DNA from: Hawksworthiomyces lignivorus
Lineage: Eukaryota > Ascomycota > Sordariomycetes > Ophiostomatales > Ophiostomataceae
Assembly: GCA_002917075.1 (NCBI GenBank)
Contig: NTMA01000109.1
Location: 1 to 64,000 of the forward strand
Length of the DNA: 64,000 bases
Reading direction: 5' to 3'
The notes beneath the pieces were generated by a model that saw only the letters and a list, made by a program, of their open reading frames with translations, did not search any database and was not told the origin of the DNA. Both the position numbers and the translations under genes were made by a program. Below are positions 23,009 through 34,927 of this stretch, one piece after another; position 1 is the stretch's first letter; each line of letters starts with the position of its first letter.

Positions 23009-26000
23009 ATGATCAGTCGCGAGGAAGCTAAGAAACTCGTTGTAAAGATTGCCAAAGAGCGTGGTTACCTTCGGCCGGAAATTCTAGACGCTTTGCCAGA
23101 ATCCATACGAGATGAAGTCGTCCAAAGCCATCGAACTTTAGAAGAACTGGCTGGCTCTGCCATAAAAACGTACGGAGACCCAGATTCACTCTTGCACAGT
23201 ATCATCGAAGTAGAAAGCTAACGATATTGCAGGCTAGCACGAAATTTATATGACAGCAGCGCCCGGTTTGTCTTTGAACTGCTGCAGAACGCCGAGGATA
23301 ACTATTACAACCGAGCTTGCGAGTACAACGAGGCTCCGTACGTCAAATTCCGCATATATTCCAGTCGAATTGTTGTCGACTGCAACGAAGACGGCTTCAA
23401 TCGCAAGAATCTGACAGCGATCTGCAATGTTGGCAAGAGCTCGAAGAACACGGCGGTGGATCAAGGCTATATCGGGGAAAAGGGCATTGGCTTCAAGTCT
23501 GTCTTTATGGTATCGCACAAAGTCCACATCCAGTCAGGAAACTTCTCCTTTTACTTTGAGCATCGCAAAGGCGCGCCTGGAATGGGCATGATTACTCCTA
23601 TCTGGGACGACACCGGGGAGTTCCTCGGAGACAGACTGACGAGAATCACTCTATACCTCCACGACGACGGCGATCCTACATCACTCGCCAACCAGAGATC
23701 GCTCATCCGCCAGCAGTTCAGAATGATCCACGACGAGGTTCTGCTCTTTATGAAAAAATTGGAAAAGATAGAAATCGCGTTTTATGACAACGATGAAGAG
23801 GAGAATCCCTCGAGTACCGTTACCTTCACTGTTGACCGCCAATCGGACGCTCCGCTTGTAGCAAAGAAGTGCACTTCTGAGAAGGGCGAGACGAAAGAAG
23901 ATCTGAAATATTATCATATCAGTAGTTCTCTCATCCATGGCCTAGCCAAGAATGACAACCGAGAGTACTCGGACTCGGAAGCATCAAGAAAAGCATACTC
24001 GGTCTCAGAAGTAGTCCTTGCTTTCCCTTTGACTTCCAATTCCATCCCTGTGTTGCAAAAACAATGGGTCTTTGCCTTCTTGCCCGTTCAGCGAATGGGC
24101 TACAATGTAAGTTATCTAGCTGAACAACAGCATCCGGCAAAACCTCAGCTAACATGCCATGCAGTTTATTATCCAGGCGGACTTCGTCACTCAGGCCAAT
24201 CGACAGGGCATTGTGACAACTTCGGAGAGAAACCTGGGGCTGGCCGACGGTATTGCAAAGGCGTTTGTAGACGCCGTTCTCCAGTTTTGTGAGCATGAGA
24301 CGCTCCAGTATCAATGGATGCGATATCTTCCTTCTAAGGACGACTATCCTTGGGATGATTTTTGGAGCAGGGTAAACGACAAGATCAGACAACGACTTCA
24401 ATCTGAGCCGGTTCTCCAGCCAGCCGGAAGTTCGCACCCGCTGCGCCTAATACGAGATTCGCGCCAACATACAGAGAACAGTGTGGACAAAGAAAAGCGC
24501 CCACTCTTCCCTGACAAACGACCTAGAGTGTATCTGTCTCGAGAGTATAAGAAGGCCGACTTGCACCTGTTGCACGAATATGGCTTACAGCCCATCAGTT
24601 TGGAGATGATAATTGCTCGTGCGGCATACGATCTGACTAAACATGATTCAAGGATGAAATCCACACAGGATGAAGACTGGCACTCTCGGGCGGCGAAGGT
24701 TTTACACTTACCGTTTGTGCACAACTTGTATGCAGAACAGCAGAGCGTCAAAGATCTAGACCTTTTGCCCCTGAGAAATGGCTCCTGGACCGCAATAAGA
24801 GCAGGTGCCGTGTTCTACCCCAAGGTCGAGGCGACTGATATTGATGTTCCTCTTGATTTGGACTTGAGAGTTTTGTCATTGGAAGCATCGAGGAATGCGG
24901 ACAGGAGGCGGTTATTTGATTCTCTAGGGGTCCAAACCGCATCCGTCTCCGAAATCTCCCAGTTGATTTTACAACTATATGACGGAGACCCTAATGTCTC
25001 ACTCCCTAATTCAATCTCTCATTACAAATTTTTTTTCCTTACAAGACAAACCAGGCAGCGTTTAGGCTGGGTTTTTTCTCATCTCACGACTCTTGTGAAT
25101 TGCAAGTCAGAGCTCTACATTCGCGATGATGAGCCACACGGAGCCTCAGCTCTTCTCAGCCAAACGGCCCATGGCCCGAATCCTGGGGATGGCGCGCCAG
25201 GTTTTAACGTGCTGTTCATCCATGATGAATATTTTCAAAACCCTCCTGATCCACCGGAAGGAACTAGTCTGTCGTGGAAGGCATATATGTCGCGAGTGAT
25301 TCCCGGTATCCATCGACATCCTCGATTACTGAATGCGGACAAAAGTGGACTTTCTGATGCTGCTTATTATATTGCAAATCGCCGACCAGAAAAGTTTCTT
25401 ATTTATTTGAAAAAAGCTTGGAACGATGAGCACAGAGTCATACTGTCGGAGCATAAGGACAAGATTATAAAGGAGTTGTTCGGAATAAAAGTGCTTTGCA
25501 GAGATTCTGCTGTCCGGACCCCCCTGAAGCGGACATATCTTCCAATCAAGGAACTAGAAGGCCTCCAACGCCGATTTATGCTTGACGGCGAACGCTTTCC
25601 TTGGCTGCAGCTAGAAGATGTGCAAGGTTATGAGACATTTCCACATGAATGGAAGGCCTTGGGGGAGGCTGTTGGACTAGGGTTCAAAAAGCCTCTCTTG
25701 ACCTTTGTGCTGACCGTCTTGTTTTATATCATGAGTGCAAATTCTAATGCAGCACAAGTTGACCAACCGAAAAGGGTTTATGACTTGTACAACTACATCC
25801 AAGCCAAAGTCCGCGAATCCACGGACAAATCCGACGCCCGCAAGGAAATTCGGTAAGTCTACATCACTCTCTGCGATATCCATCGGTGTTCTGACGATAA
25901 GTTCAGACTATACTTTGAGTGGCACAGCTTCATCTTCGTTCCAAAAGGTGATATTCGCGGACCTACTTGGGCCCTTCCCAAGGACTGCGTATGGGAGTCG

Positions 26001-28618
26001 ACTGTGGAGCTGACAACTAAACACTCATTGGAAAAGCTCTACAGCGCCTACTTTCCAAACTTCACGGCTGACAAGGCGCACATTGCCGATCTTTTCCACA
26101 CCACTCTCTCCATACCCAATTGCGACTGGAATACCATTGTTGAAGAAATTAAAGCTCTCAAGTCTTCTCGCCATGTCAAAATTGACAGAGCCAACGAATT
26201 GTACAAGTGCCTTAGCAGCATGAAGTTGGCACATGCTACTGCAAGCAGGCTCAAGTAAGTAAATCGGCAATAGCCAAGTTTCAGCCACATTTTTCTGTTA
26301 AAGAATAGGCTGCTAATAGCGACCTAGGGCGGCCTTCGAGGGCGATGCTCTCATTTGTGGCCGCGATGCGGGTACTTCATCATGGTATAAGACTTCACAG
26401 TGTTTGTGGTCCAATACTCAGTCAAGCACAACTCATATTGGAGAAACCATCATCCTCAATAATCTTTACGGTGATGGCTTGAGGACTTTCTTCGTCACCA
26501 CCCTTGGAGTTCAGAATTTGACTGCTGAGCTGGTATACAAAGAGCTGACAGCAACCGGCGGGCCAGAACTATCAATCCAACAAGCTAAATTCAACATTTC
26601 TACATTTAATACTCTGCTGCAAGGCAAGATACATATGTTTGATCCAACTCCTGTTTTGGAAAATCGAGTTTTCCCTGTTAGCCTCCCAGATGGAACCTAC
26701 ACGCTTCGTGAGGGGAATCAAGACTTCGTGCTTGTGGATCAGAAGCCTCTATATGATGACTTTGCGAAGAAAGCGGTGTTTCTCGATTTCAGCATGAATG
26801 AAATTCGACATCTCCAGCCCTTCGTTAGGTGGCTAGGACTGGAAGACCGGTATTTGTCCCAGGCGGTCAAAGAGATTTCCTCGGTGGAGGTAGATTCGGT
26901 GCGACCCGTCTCATCCCTACAGCTCGATATTAAACGAAAAGCCCATGCCTTGCTTCGGTGAGTATCGTACCCGGCTGTAAGATTAAACGGCATATCTAAT
27001 CCATCTCTTAGTATATCTGCCATGTTTGACAGTCCCAGTGTTAAAGTCGGCGATATGGAGAGTTTCTATGCTGTCTTACGAAATATAGAGACTCTGGAGA
27101 CGGACAAGATTACATCTGAAATTTCGTTGAGACAAGATGGACAGGTATTACGGATTAAAAAGCCATCAGCATCACTCCATATCCACGAGAGCCCCACCGG
27201 TGTCAAAATATATATTCCAAGAGACAAGAAAACCCAGAGCGTCTGCTTCCATAGCAAGCTTCCTCGCCGCTTCTGCGAATGGCTGATGACTGACCCAACA
27301 ACGCAGACTGCTAAAAGAGTTCAGCCAGAAGCTATCAATGCTATCCAGAGTATTCTCGGCGTAGATATTACAGGCCTGTCTGATGTATTAGATGAGCACG
27401 GAATAAGTGATATAGATCTCCCGGAAGTTGTATCTGAGGAGCTCATACACAGGAACTCACTTCATATGACAGGAGCTTCTTCACGAAGGGCCCGCCAAGA
27501 AGCACCACTTTTTAGAGAAAGATCTCACGTAGAATCTCTAGACGAAAGGCAAAGCGAACCAAGAGAACCAAGCGAAGGCGAAGATTCGGAAGCAGACACA
27601 CCGCCACCATCAGAACACACATCAAACGCGGCTAGAACAACTCGCCAAGAAGGCTCTTCTACGACTTCTTGGAACAGAATTTCTAGTCTGGTAAGATACG
27701 TGGTCCAGCGACCTAGCCTTCCAACCGTACAGGGCCCAAGCGAATACAGCGAATATTCGTCTCTCTTATGCAGCGTCGTCGATGCAGCTAGGAGAGCCAA
27801 ATTCCCCTCACGCGGGAGTTTTGATATGTCCGCCATCCAAACTGCGCTCCTCAACATTGAAAATGAAGCAGAGATCGATGAGGGCTGGTATCATCTGCGC
27901 TCGACAAACCGAGACAAGCAAATCGGGGCGGCTGGAGAACTTTTTGTACGTGTCCTTTTCGTCCACTCATTTGCACTGCGCGCCAACTTCTTTCATACCA
28001 TGCTAATCAACGTAATCAGGTCTTTGAGCTCTTGTCACACATGGAAGCCGAACTTCCTGGCTTTTCTCGAAACAACTGGAAGAGTACCATTCGAAAGCTC
28101 GCCGCATCGCACCCAGAATACGCTGATTTGGAACCATGGAACGGACAAGAGACAGCCGATATAACCTATGAGGACATCAGCGGTACGCTGACGAGTCTGC
28201 TCGTCGACAAGGGCTATCTTGCTGCTGATGTTTGGCAAGGCATTAAAGGGGTAGAGTATTTTATAGAGGTAAAGACGACGACCGGTCCGTGCCACTGGCC
28301 TTTCTACATGAGCAAGTCTCAGTATAAGAGAGTGAGTCCTTCCTGCTATGGCTCCCCTGTTAGTGTTGTCAATATCAGTTGCGCCATGGTCGTTCGCTAC
28401 GTCACAGACTTAAAGCTTATTTCTTGGTTTAGATGCAGACAACCTCGGGTTGCAACTCTAGCGGCCAAGAAACTAAAAGCGTCTACGTTATTGTTCGTGT
28501 CTTTAATCTTGGCAAGGACTCAATTGCTTTCAGAGTATTAGTAGATCCAGAACGCATGCGGCAGCAAAACGAACTGGCTTTCTCGGTCCATACTTGGTCC
28601 GTAGCTACTGGGCCTTAA
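23009..28618 (+). CDS. NO VEIN-like protein: GHKL/HSP90-type ATPase plus DUF3883
   Basis: Eight exons: 23009-23169, 23233-24106, 24165-25852, 25907-26254, 26328-26957, 27012-27945, 28020-28331 and 28433-28618, giving 1710 residues. All introns are GT-AG, 54-101 nt, with matching phases. The N-terminus carries a sacsin/HSP90-type Bergerat ATPase. The N box is FELLQNAEDN at 68-77, the second motif DCNEDGF at 103-109, and the lid/glycine motif GEKGIGFKSVF starts at 135. FIIQADFVTQANRQ is the usual following element. The middle (about 350-1500) is long, helical and unassigned, with an acidic Ser/Pro-rich linker near 1360-1420. The C-terminus (about 1540-1700) is a DUF3883 domain (GAAGELFVFELLSH; YFIEVKTTTG with Glu1628 and Lys1630), related to PD-(D/E)XK nuclease folds. 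Plant NO VEIN has the same order. Function in fungi is unknown. GC content and intron density differ from the neighbours. Confidence 0.87.
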
Positions 28619-29695
28619 TCCTAATAGGCATTGCTTATACTTCTCCTGTAAAATAAAATGACAGACGTGCTTCGATATGCGTTTTATGAAAACAAATAAT
28701 GCTCATTGAACAATCTCAAGCAAGACATCGTGAACATATGTAGTGAATATAATACAGGCCATGTCAGTCAAGTAAGCCTACAGCATTTTGGGCTATGAGC
28801 CAGGGGATACCGACAAAGATCTGATGCGTTTCAGCCTGCTTCGATTTGAAAAAAAAATTAATGATTCTTGTTATGCGGGCCAAAAATAGGGCTCCGAAGC
28901 CGTGGTTAATGAGTGCAATTTAAGGATTCCCCAAGAAGCAGATCGAGTCTGCCACGATCCTCTGGAGCCTCTAGATCAAGGTTTTTTGTGTGACATGACT
29001 CGTATTGCTTTGTATTTGTCTATTATTATTTATACAAGCTTATAGACATTCCATACCCTCTTTTCTATATTGAGAAATATTCAGCTTCCTGTTCAAATCC
29101 TCTTCGCCGCATGGCGTGCTCACCAACGGCGCAAAGCCTCTATAGCATAGCAACATCAATACACTTCTCAGATGAAGTTCACCTAGATTCTATTGAGTTA
29201 CCGGTCCCCAATTCTCCTCCTTCCCCCTCTTGGATCGGGGGGCGGTACCGCGTGAGCAGTGGTGTGCAGAGACAGAGATGCAAGCATGCGGCACGGCAGT
29301 TTTCTCGGTTTATTGCAACGGTTCCATCAAAACTTGGTTCTTCCTTATTCTGATAACAGGTCGCTTCGAGAGAACTTCTTATAATTGGCCGTCCCGATAT
29401 GGAAGGTAACCATGAAAGTCGGGGAACCAAACGAAGCAGTTCGCTGTTGAGAACTGTTGGTGAATCATATTTGTTCTCGTCTTGCCGAATGCTTGGCGAA
29501 GCAACTCAACCCATATCAGTGTGTCTTCTGCTGCTTCAAAAACTGCTTTCGTCTTCGACGACTCCTTTCTATCGGATATAGAAGTTATGCTAGCAACAGA
29601 AGACTGGACGTTTAGACGAGTTTCTTTCCAGCTATCTCTTCCCCTTGGCTAAGATCCAAATCTGCCTTCCACGCTGCGATCCCCATTCTGTTGCA
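28619..29695. other. Intergenic: GHKL 3' flank and MFS promoter
   Basis: An AATAAAAT signal lies near 28653, about 35 bases after the GHKL stop, and could direct polyadenylation. The remainder is AT-rich with no recognisable gene. Confidence 0.5.
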
Positions 29696-31686
29696 ATGGC
29701 GGACCAAAAAGTCAACTCCGAGTTGGTGACCTCGCCCTTGTCGTATATCGAATATGACCAGAGCGGCATTACAGAACGCGCGAGGGCCAGAGAAAATGAG
29801 TCGCCTCCCGAAAAAGATTTCCTTGTCGCTCACCCAGACGCCACCGTTTTTGCAGCGGGTGCTGACGCCGCCCTCTACGCTCCGATAGACGACTATGAGG
29901 GCCGCCACCGCTACGACCCCACCGCCCAGTGGACCGATGCCGAGGAGCAGCGCCTGGTGCGGCGCCTCGACTGGCGCATCACGGGCTGGTGCTGCCTCAT
30001 GTTCTTCGCTATGCAGCTCGACCGCGGCAACGTCTCGCAGGCGCTGGCTGATGGCATGCTGGCCGACCTAGGGCTGACCACCAACCAGTACAACCTGGGT
30101 ATGACGCTGTACTACACGTGCTTCCTGGTGGCCGAGCTGCCGGCCCAGATGATCAGCAAGCGCCTGGGGCCCGACGTGTGGATCCCCTTCCAGATGGTGG
30201 CCTGGAGCGCCGTGGCGTGCGCGCAGGCGGCGCTGCCGGGCGGCCCGCACGCGCAGGCCGTCTTCTTCGCGACGCGCAGTCTGCTGGGCGTGCTCGAGGG
30301 CGGCTTCATTCCGGACGTCGTACTGTACCTGAGCTACTTTTACAAGAGCAAGGAGCTGCCGGCGCGGCTGGCCGCCTTCTGGGCGGCCTACGTGGCCACG
30401 AGCATCGTCTCGGCCTTTTTCGCCTATGGCATCTTGCACATGCGCGGCACCGACGGCTGGGCCGGCTGGCGCTGGCTGTTTGTCATCGAGGGCGCGCTGA
30501 CGGCTCTCATCGGCGTGCTGTCGTGGTTCTACCTGCCGGCCTCGCCAGTGCAGACCGCCGGGCGGCGACTGCACCTGCGGCTCTGGGGCGGACGCAGCGG
30601 AGCCGGCAGCGGCAGCGGCAGCGGCAGCACGAGCAGCAAAAATCGCAGAATCGGCGGCGAAGGAGAGGAGGACACGGCCGCGGGCAAGTGGTTCACGCCG
30701 CGCGAGGAGGTGATCCTGGTCAACCGGGTGCTGCGCGACGACCCGGGCAAGGGCCGGATGCACAACCGCGAGGGCCTCAACCTGCAGCGGCTGTGGCGGG
30801 CGCTGCGTGACTACGACCTCTGGCCCGTGTACCTGCTGGGCCTGACGTGGGCGGTGCCGTCGGCACCGGCCGCCAACTACATGACGCTCAACCTCAAGGC
30901 GCTCGGCTTCAACACGTTCCAGACCACGCTGCTGACCATCCCTGCCTTAGCCCTCTTCTTCCTCCTGCTGCTGCTCTGGACCTGGCTCTCGGAGCGCGGC
31001 GGCCGCCTGCTCGGCCGCTTCGTCAGCCCCAGCAACCGCGACGCCCACGGCCACGCCAACCTGCGCCTCGTCTGGGTCTTCCTCGGCCAGGTCTACATGC
31101 TGCCCTGCCTCATCGCGCTCGAGGTTCTGCCCAACAGCACCGGCCCCTGGGTGTGGTACGCTGTCGCCGTCGTGCTGGTCGGCTTCCCTTATGTGCATCC
31201 TATCTTGGGTAGGCCCCTCTCCCCTCCCCCGTATCCATTCTACGTCCACCATCCTCTCTCGTGCCCTGCTCCGCTCGCTAACAAATCCAGTCGGCTTCAC
31301 CTCCCGCAACTCGGGCAACATCCAGACCCGCACTGTGTCCACGGCCCTCTACAATATGGCCGTCCAGGCCAGCAGCATCATCTCCTCCAACGTGAGCTGC
31401 GCCGTCCTCTACAGATTTCTCGTGTCGCTCTGTTTCTTCTGGCTAACCCCCTCTGCAGATCTACCGCGAGAGCGACGCACCTCACTACCGCCTCGGCAAC
31501 AAGGCGCTCCTGGCGCTCAACGCCTGGAACATGGCGCTCATCGTCTTCATGTTCTTCTACTACCCGTGGCGCAACCGGCAAAAGGCCAAGGTGTGGGACG
31601 CCATGACGCCGGAGCAGAAGGACGCCTACATCGCCGAGACGGTCGACACGGGTGCAGGCCGGCTCGATTTCCGGTTTGCGTACTAA
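29696..31686 (+). CDS. MFS transporter, anion:cation symporter (allantoate permease-like)
   Basis: Three exons: 29696-31208, 31291-31391 and 31459-31686, giving 613 residues. ATG 29696 is the first ATG in frame. An acidic cytoplasmic N-terminus of about 90 residues leads into about 12 hydrophobic segments. The TM1 segment LMFFAMQLDRGNVSQAL is the ACS-family signature (usually DRxNxxxA). Other family marks are LGLTTNQYNLGMTLYYTCFL, the loop LLGVLEGGFIPDVVLYLSYF and a WRWLFVIEGALT motif. The central cytoplasmic loop is Gly/Ser-rich and longer than usual. The family (yeast Dal5 and relatives) imports allantoate, ureidosuccinate, vitamins or other organic anions with protons at the plasma membrane. 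The substrate cannot be inferred. The two small introns lie near the 3' end. It converges with SEC6. Confidence 0.9.
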
Positions 31687-32087
31687 ACAACAGAGAGTCG
31701 GATAGAGAGAAGGAAAATAAAACTATGCCTTTTATTCTTTGCCCCAGCCCGGTATCGCTCCAAATAAATAGACTTCTTACGACAAAAATGCAATATCGCT
31801 TCAAACCTGATCATTATGTACAGTAATCATTTCCATGCTTTCCAAACCCCTTCATCCACGTTGCTTCTCGGAGGCTCTGTATACTCCTGCAAGAGACCTT
31901 TAAGGACATCGCCACGACGTGCTCGCTCTGAGGGTTCTCTCTCCCTCTAGGCTAGCGCCGCCGGGAGTGGCCACCGGCAGCAGAGAAGTGTGTCCCCCCC
32001 CGTGGCCGATCTTGAGCCGGCCGCGGGCCCTCGCTCGTGCAGCTGCAGTGCTTCGTTTTGATTTCGTCCGCCGCCGCCGTCCGGCTC
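31687..32087. other. Convergent 3' region, MFS gene / SEC6
   Basis: An AATAAA at 31716-31721 lies 30 bases after the MFS stop and is a likely polyadenylation signal. A GC-rich stretch abuts the SEC6 stop. I see no gene. Confidence 0.6.
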
Positions 32088-34403
32088 TCACTTCACCTTG
32101 CTCATGATGGTCTCGGGCCCCCGCTCGACGTATATCTGGGCGGCGCGGGCCTTGACGGCGTTGAGCATGCTGCGGTCAAAGTCGTCGCGGGCGCGCAGGA
32201 CGGCCTCGACCCAGCTGATCTGCAGGTCCCAGTAGGCGGTCTTGAAGTTGGAAAAGGCCTCGGCGGCGCCGTCCTTGGGCACGATGAGCAGGGAGAGGAA
32301 CTGCTCGGTGACGCGCCAGGTCTGCTTGAGGGCGGCGGCGGTGGCGGCGGCGGCCTGCGGGTCGCCGCCGGCCTCCTCGGCCTTGCCGGGCAGGGCGTCG
32401 AACATCTCAAAGACGGCGGCGACGTCGGCAAAGATCTGGTCCTGGAAGGGGTCGGTGCGGCGCAGCTTGGCGCCCTTGTTGCGGACGGCGCTGAGGTAGC
32501 GGACAAGCAGCTCGTCGGAGAAGATCTCGACAAACAGCTCGACCAGGGAGTGGTGCAGGACCTGGCGGTAGTCGACGACGTACTCCTCGAGGGTGGCGGC
32601 CATCTGCTTCATGCCGGTGGTGGCGCCGTACCAGCGGGGGGTGAAGAAGTCGGGCATGACGGCGCGGAAGTCGACGGCGAAGATGAGCGAGGCGAACTTG
32701 GTCATGCACCAGGTGCTCAGGTCGACGTAGCCGTCGCGCAGAGCGGCAACCTCGGCGTCGACGCGCTCCATGTAGGCCGGGGAGACCAGCGGCTCGATCT
32801 TTTCGCGGAAGCTGGTCAGGTAGGACAGGCGGCCGCCGCCGGCGCCGTCGTCGTCCTTGTCGTCAACGCAGGCGATCTGGTCATTGGCCGAGGCGACCAG
32901 CCAGTCCTGCAGCTGCTGGAAGCCCTCGAGGTCGGGCTCGCGGCCGCCCTCGTAGCGCTGGGCCTCCTCCTCGAGCATCTTCTGGACGCTCTGCTGGCGG
33001 GTGCGCAGGCGCAGGAACATGGCGTCGACGACGCCCTCGACGACGTCGGTGCGCTGGGAGTTGGCGGCGACGTCGATCTGCTCGCGCAGCATGCGCCACA
33101 GGTCGACCAGGTTGCGGGTGCGGAAGTAGCCGTACTCGTCCTGGTCGAGGTTGGCGCCCTCGACGGTGGCGCGCTCGGTAAAGTCTTTCTTCTCTTGGCG
33201 GCCGATGCGGTCGATCCACTCGTCGAGGAACTTGATGATGAGCTGGCGGAACTCGCGCACCAGCTCGGCCTCGCGGTTGTCCAGCACGTGCGGGACTAGG
33301 GTCTTGTCGTCCTGGCTGAAGCCGAGCTTGACCATCTTCTTGTAGTACTTCTCGGGCCAGCTGATGATCTCGAGGGTGGCGGCGGAGCTGGTGTCTGGGT
33401 CGTCGACGAGGCCGATGAGGAAGTCGTGCATCAGCTTGTGGTAGATCTCGGTGTAGGTGCGCATAATGTGCCACTTCTTGGGCATCAGCGGCACCATGCC
33501 GAGGCGCACGGCGTTGAGGTCGTTGAAGTACCAGCGCAGCTCCTTTTCGAGGCGGGAGGGGTCGTCTAGGATGGCCTCGCGGCTCTGGGCGAACTGGGCC
33601 TCGCCGTAGGCCTTGATGGCCTGCAGGAACTTGTCCTTGTAGCCGCGGACGGTCTTGGCGCCGTCGGTGATGCCCTGGAAGCGCGAGGCGATCTCCTTGT
33701 GGTCGCGCATGGCGTCCTGCAGGGCCTGGACGCGCTGGTCGCTCTTCTCCTCGGCCTCGATGATGAGGGCGAAGCGCACGACGAGGTTGTTGTTCTCGGC
33801 AGTGACCAGGGTGATGAGGCTGGTGGCGACGAGGCCGACGTGCTCGTCGAACCAGTCGATGGCACCGTCGAGGCGCGCAAAGTAGTCTTCGAGGGTGGCC
33901 TGCAGGCTGGGGTCGTCGGCACGCTGGATCTGCTCCATGGCGTCGTCGCGGATGTTGCGCAGTTGTGTCAGCTCGTAGTGGATTGGCAGCAAGTTGGGCA
34001 TGTTCTCCTGGTCGGCGTCGTCTTCGCGCAGCATGGCATCGACGGTGTTGAGACGGTCGTTGAAGGTTTCCAGGTTGCGGCGCATGGCCTCGACGGCGCC
34101 GAAGTTGCGGTGGGCCTGGGAGACCAGGTTGATGGTGGCAAAGTCCTTGATCATGTTCTGGCTCTCGGAGCACAGCTTGTCGATCTGCATCATCTCCTCC
34201 TTGATCTGCTGGACGTACTTTTGGCCATCAGCGAGGCCGGTCATGCCGCTTTGGGTAGTCTCGAGCTGGTCACGCAGGCCCGCGCGCAGTTGGCTGTCGA
34301 TAGCCGCCTTCTTCCGGGCGAACTCGAGCTTGAGCGTGGCAATCTTGTCAAGATCGTCGGGGTGCCGCAGCAGCTCGGCGAGCTTAACTGGCGGTGCGTC
34401 CAT
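32088..34403 (-). CDS. SEC6: Exocyst complex subunit Sec6
   Basis: Single exon, 771 residues, ATG at 34403 (MDAPPVKLAELLRHPDD). The frame is open further upstream, but there the sequence is a pyrimidine-rich leader. The N-terminal third is a coiled coil with CATCHR-type helical bundles after it. Diagnostic Sec6 blocks include LSTWCMTKFASLIFAVDFR, MKQMAATLEEYV, VLHHSLVELFVEIFSDELL and YLSAVRNKGAKLRRTDPFQD. Length matches fungal Sec6 (about 750-800). Sec6 sits in the octameric exocyst that tethers secretory vesicles to the plasma membrane at growing hyphal tips and septa, and in yeast it binds the SNARE Sec9. It converges with the MFS gene, with a tRNA gene about 525 bases beyond its start. Identification is firm. 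Confidence 0.95.
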   Translation of the reverse strand: MDAPPVKLAELLRHPDDLDKIATLKLEFARKKAAIDSQLRAGLRDQLETTQSGMTGLADGQKYVQQIKEEMMQIDKLCSESQNMIKDFATINLVSQAHRNFGAVEAMRRNLETFNDRLNTVDAMLREDDADQENMPNLLPIHYELTQLRNIRDDAMEQIQRADDPSLQATLEDYFARLDGAIDWFDEHVGLVATSLITLVTAENNNLVVRFALIIEAEEKSDQRVQALQDAMRDHKEIASRFQGITDGAKTVRGYKDKFLQAIKAYGEAQFAQSREAILDDPSRLEKELRWYFNDLNAVRLGMVPLMPKKWHIMRTYTEIYHKLMHDFLIGLVDDPDTSSAATLEIISWPEKYYKKMVKLGFSQDDKTLVPHVLDNREAELVREFRQLIIKFLDEWIDRIGRQEKKDFTERATVEGANLDQDEYGYFRTRNLVDLWRMLREQIDVAANSQRTDVVEGVVDAMFLRLRTRQQSVQKMLEEEAQRYEGGREPDLEGFQQLQDWLVASANDQIACVDDKDDDGAGGGRLSYLTSFREKIEPLVSPAYMERVDAEVAALRDGYVDLSTWCMTKFASLIFAVDFRAVMPDFFTPRWYGATTGMKQMAATLEEYVVDYRQVLHHSLVELFVEIFSDELLVRYLSAVRNKGAKLRRTDPFQDQIFADVAAVFEMFDALPGKAEEAGGDPQAAAATAAALKQTWRVTEQFLSLLIVPKDGAAEAFSNFKTAYWDLQISWVEAVLRARDDFDRSMLNAVKARAAQIYVERGPETIMSKVK

Positions 34404-34927
34404 GTTGCGGAGTGCTCTGAGAGAGAGGTATAGAGAGAAAGGCGAGATGGTGAGGCGTAAGCGAAAAGGAGCGGAGGGGAGGGTCTCAAGATGTGTTCTG
34501 TCGTGTTCTATTGTGGGCAGGGATGAATCGATGCCCTTCTTCAATCAACCATCGCCAGCGAGGGTCGACCGAAGTTTAGCTGCTGTAAATACAACAGGAA
34601 ATGTTAATGTGATGCTTTGTGCCGTGTGCTATGAGCCGTGGGCTTGAAGAGGTTGAAGTCGCTGTCGGTTGGTTTCCCTGCAAATGGGACAAGACGCGCG
34701 AGACAGGTATGTCTGACGTTGTAATTGGCTAATTCAATAAGCGGGGCGACAGGGGAGATGGACAAAAAGGTTGAAACGCAGGCAAAGCTAGAGAGCAAAG
34801 CATAAACCCAACCACGGTGTAATACTATGGCAAAGCAACGCCGAGCAATGCAAAAATAGCTGTTACACAACTAGAAGCAACAAGAATAAGAAAAGACCAA
34901 AAAAAAGAAAGGAAAAAGGAAAGATCT
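34404..34927. other. SEC6 leader and promoter, tRNA 3' flank
   Basis: The SEC6 5' leader is pyrimidine-rich on the minus strand. A/T-rich runs at 34890-34920 belong to the tRNA terminator zone. I see no other gene. Confidence 0.55.
34913..34917 (-). terminator. RNA polymerase III terminator of tRNA-Val
   Basis: Five T on the minus strand, about 11 bases past the tRNA 3' end, backed up by an eight-T run at 34899-34906. Confidence 0.65.

Noticed and set aside
29085..29110. GTTCAAATCC resembling a tRNA B box
   Set aside because: The flanking bases do not form a T stem, and no acceptor or D arm is found upstream.
32037..33299. 420-codon plus-strand frame opposite SEC6
   Set aside because: Antisense shadow of the conserved Sec6 coding sequence, low complexity Gly/Val/Leu.
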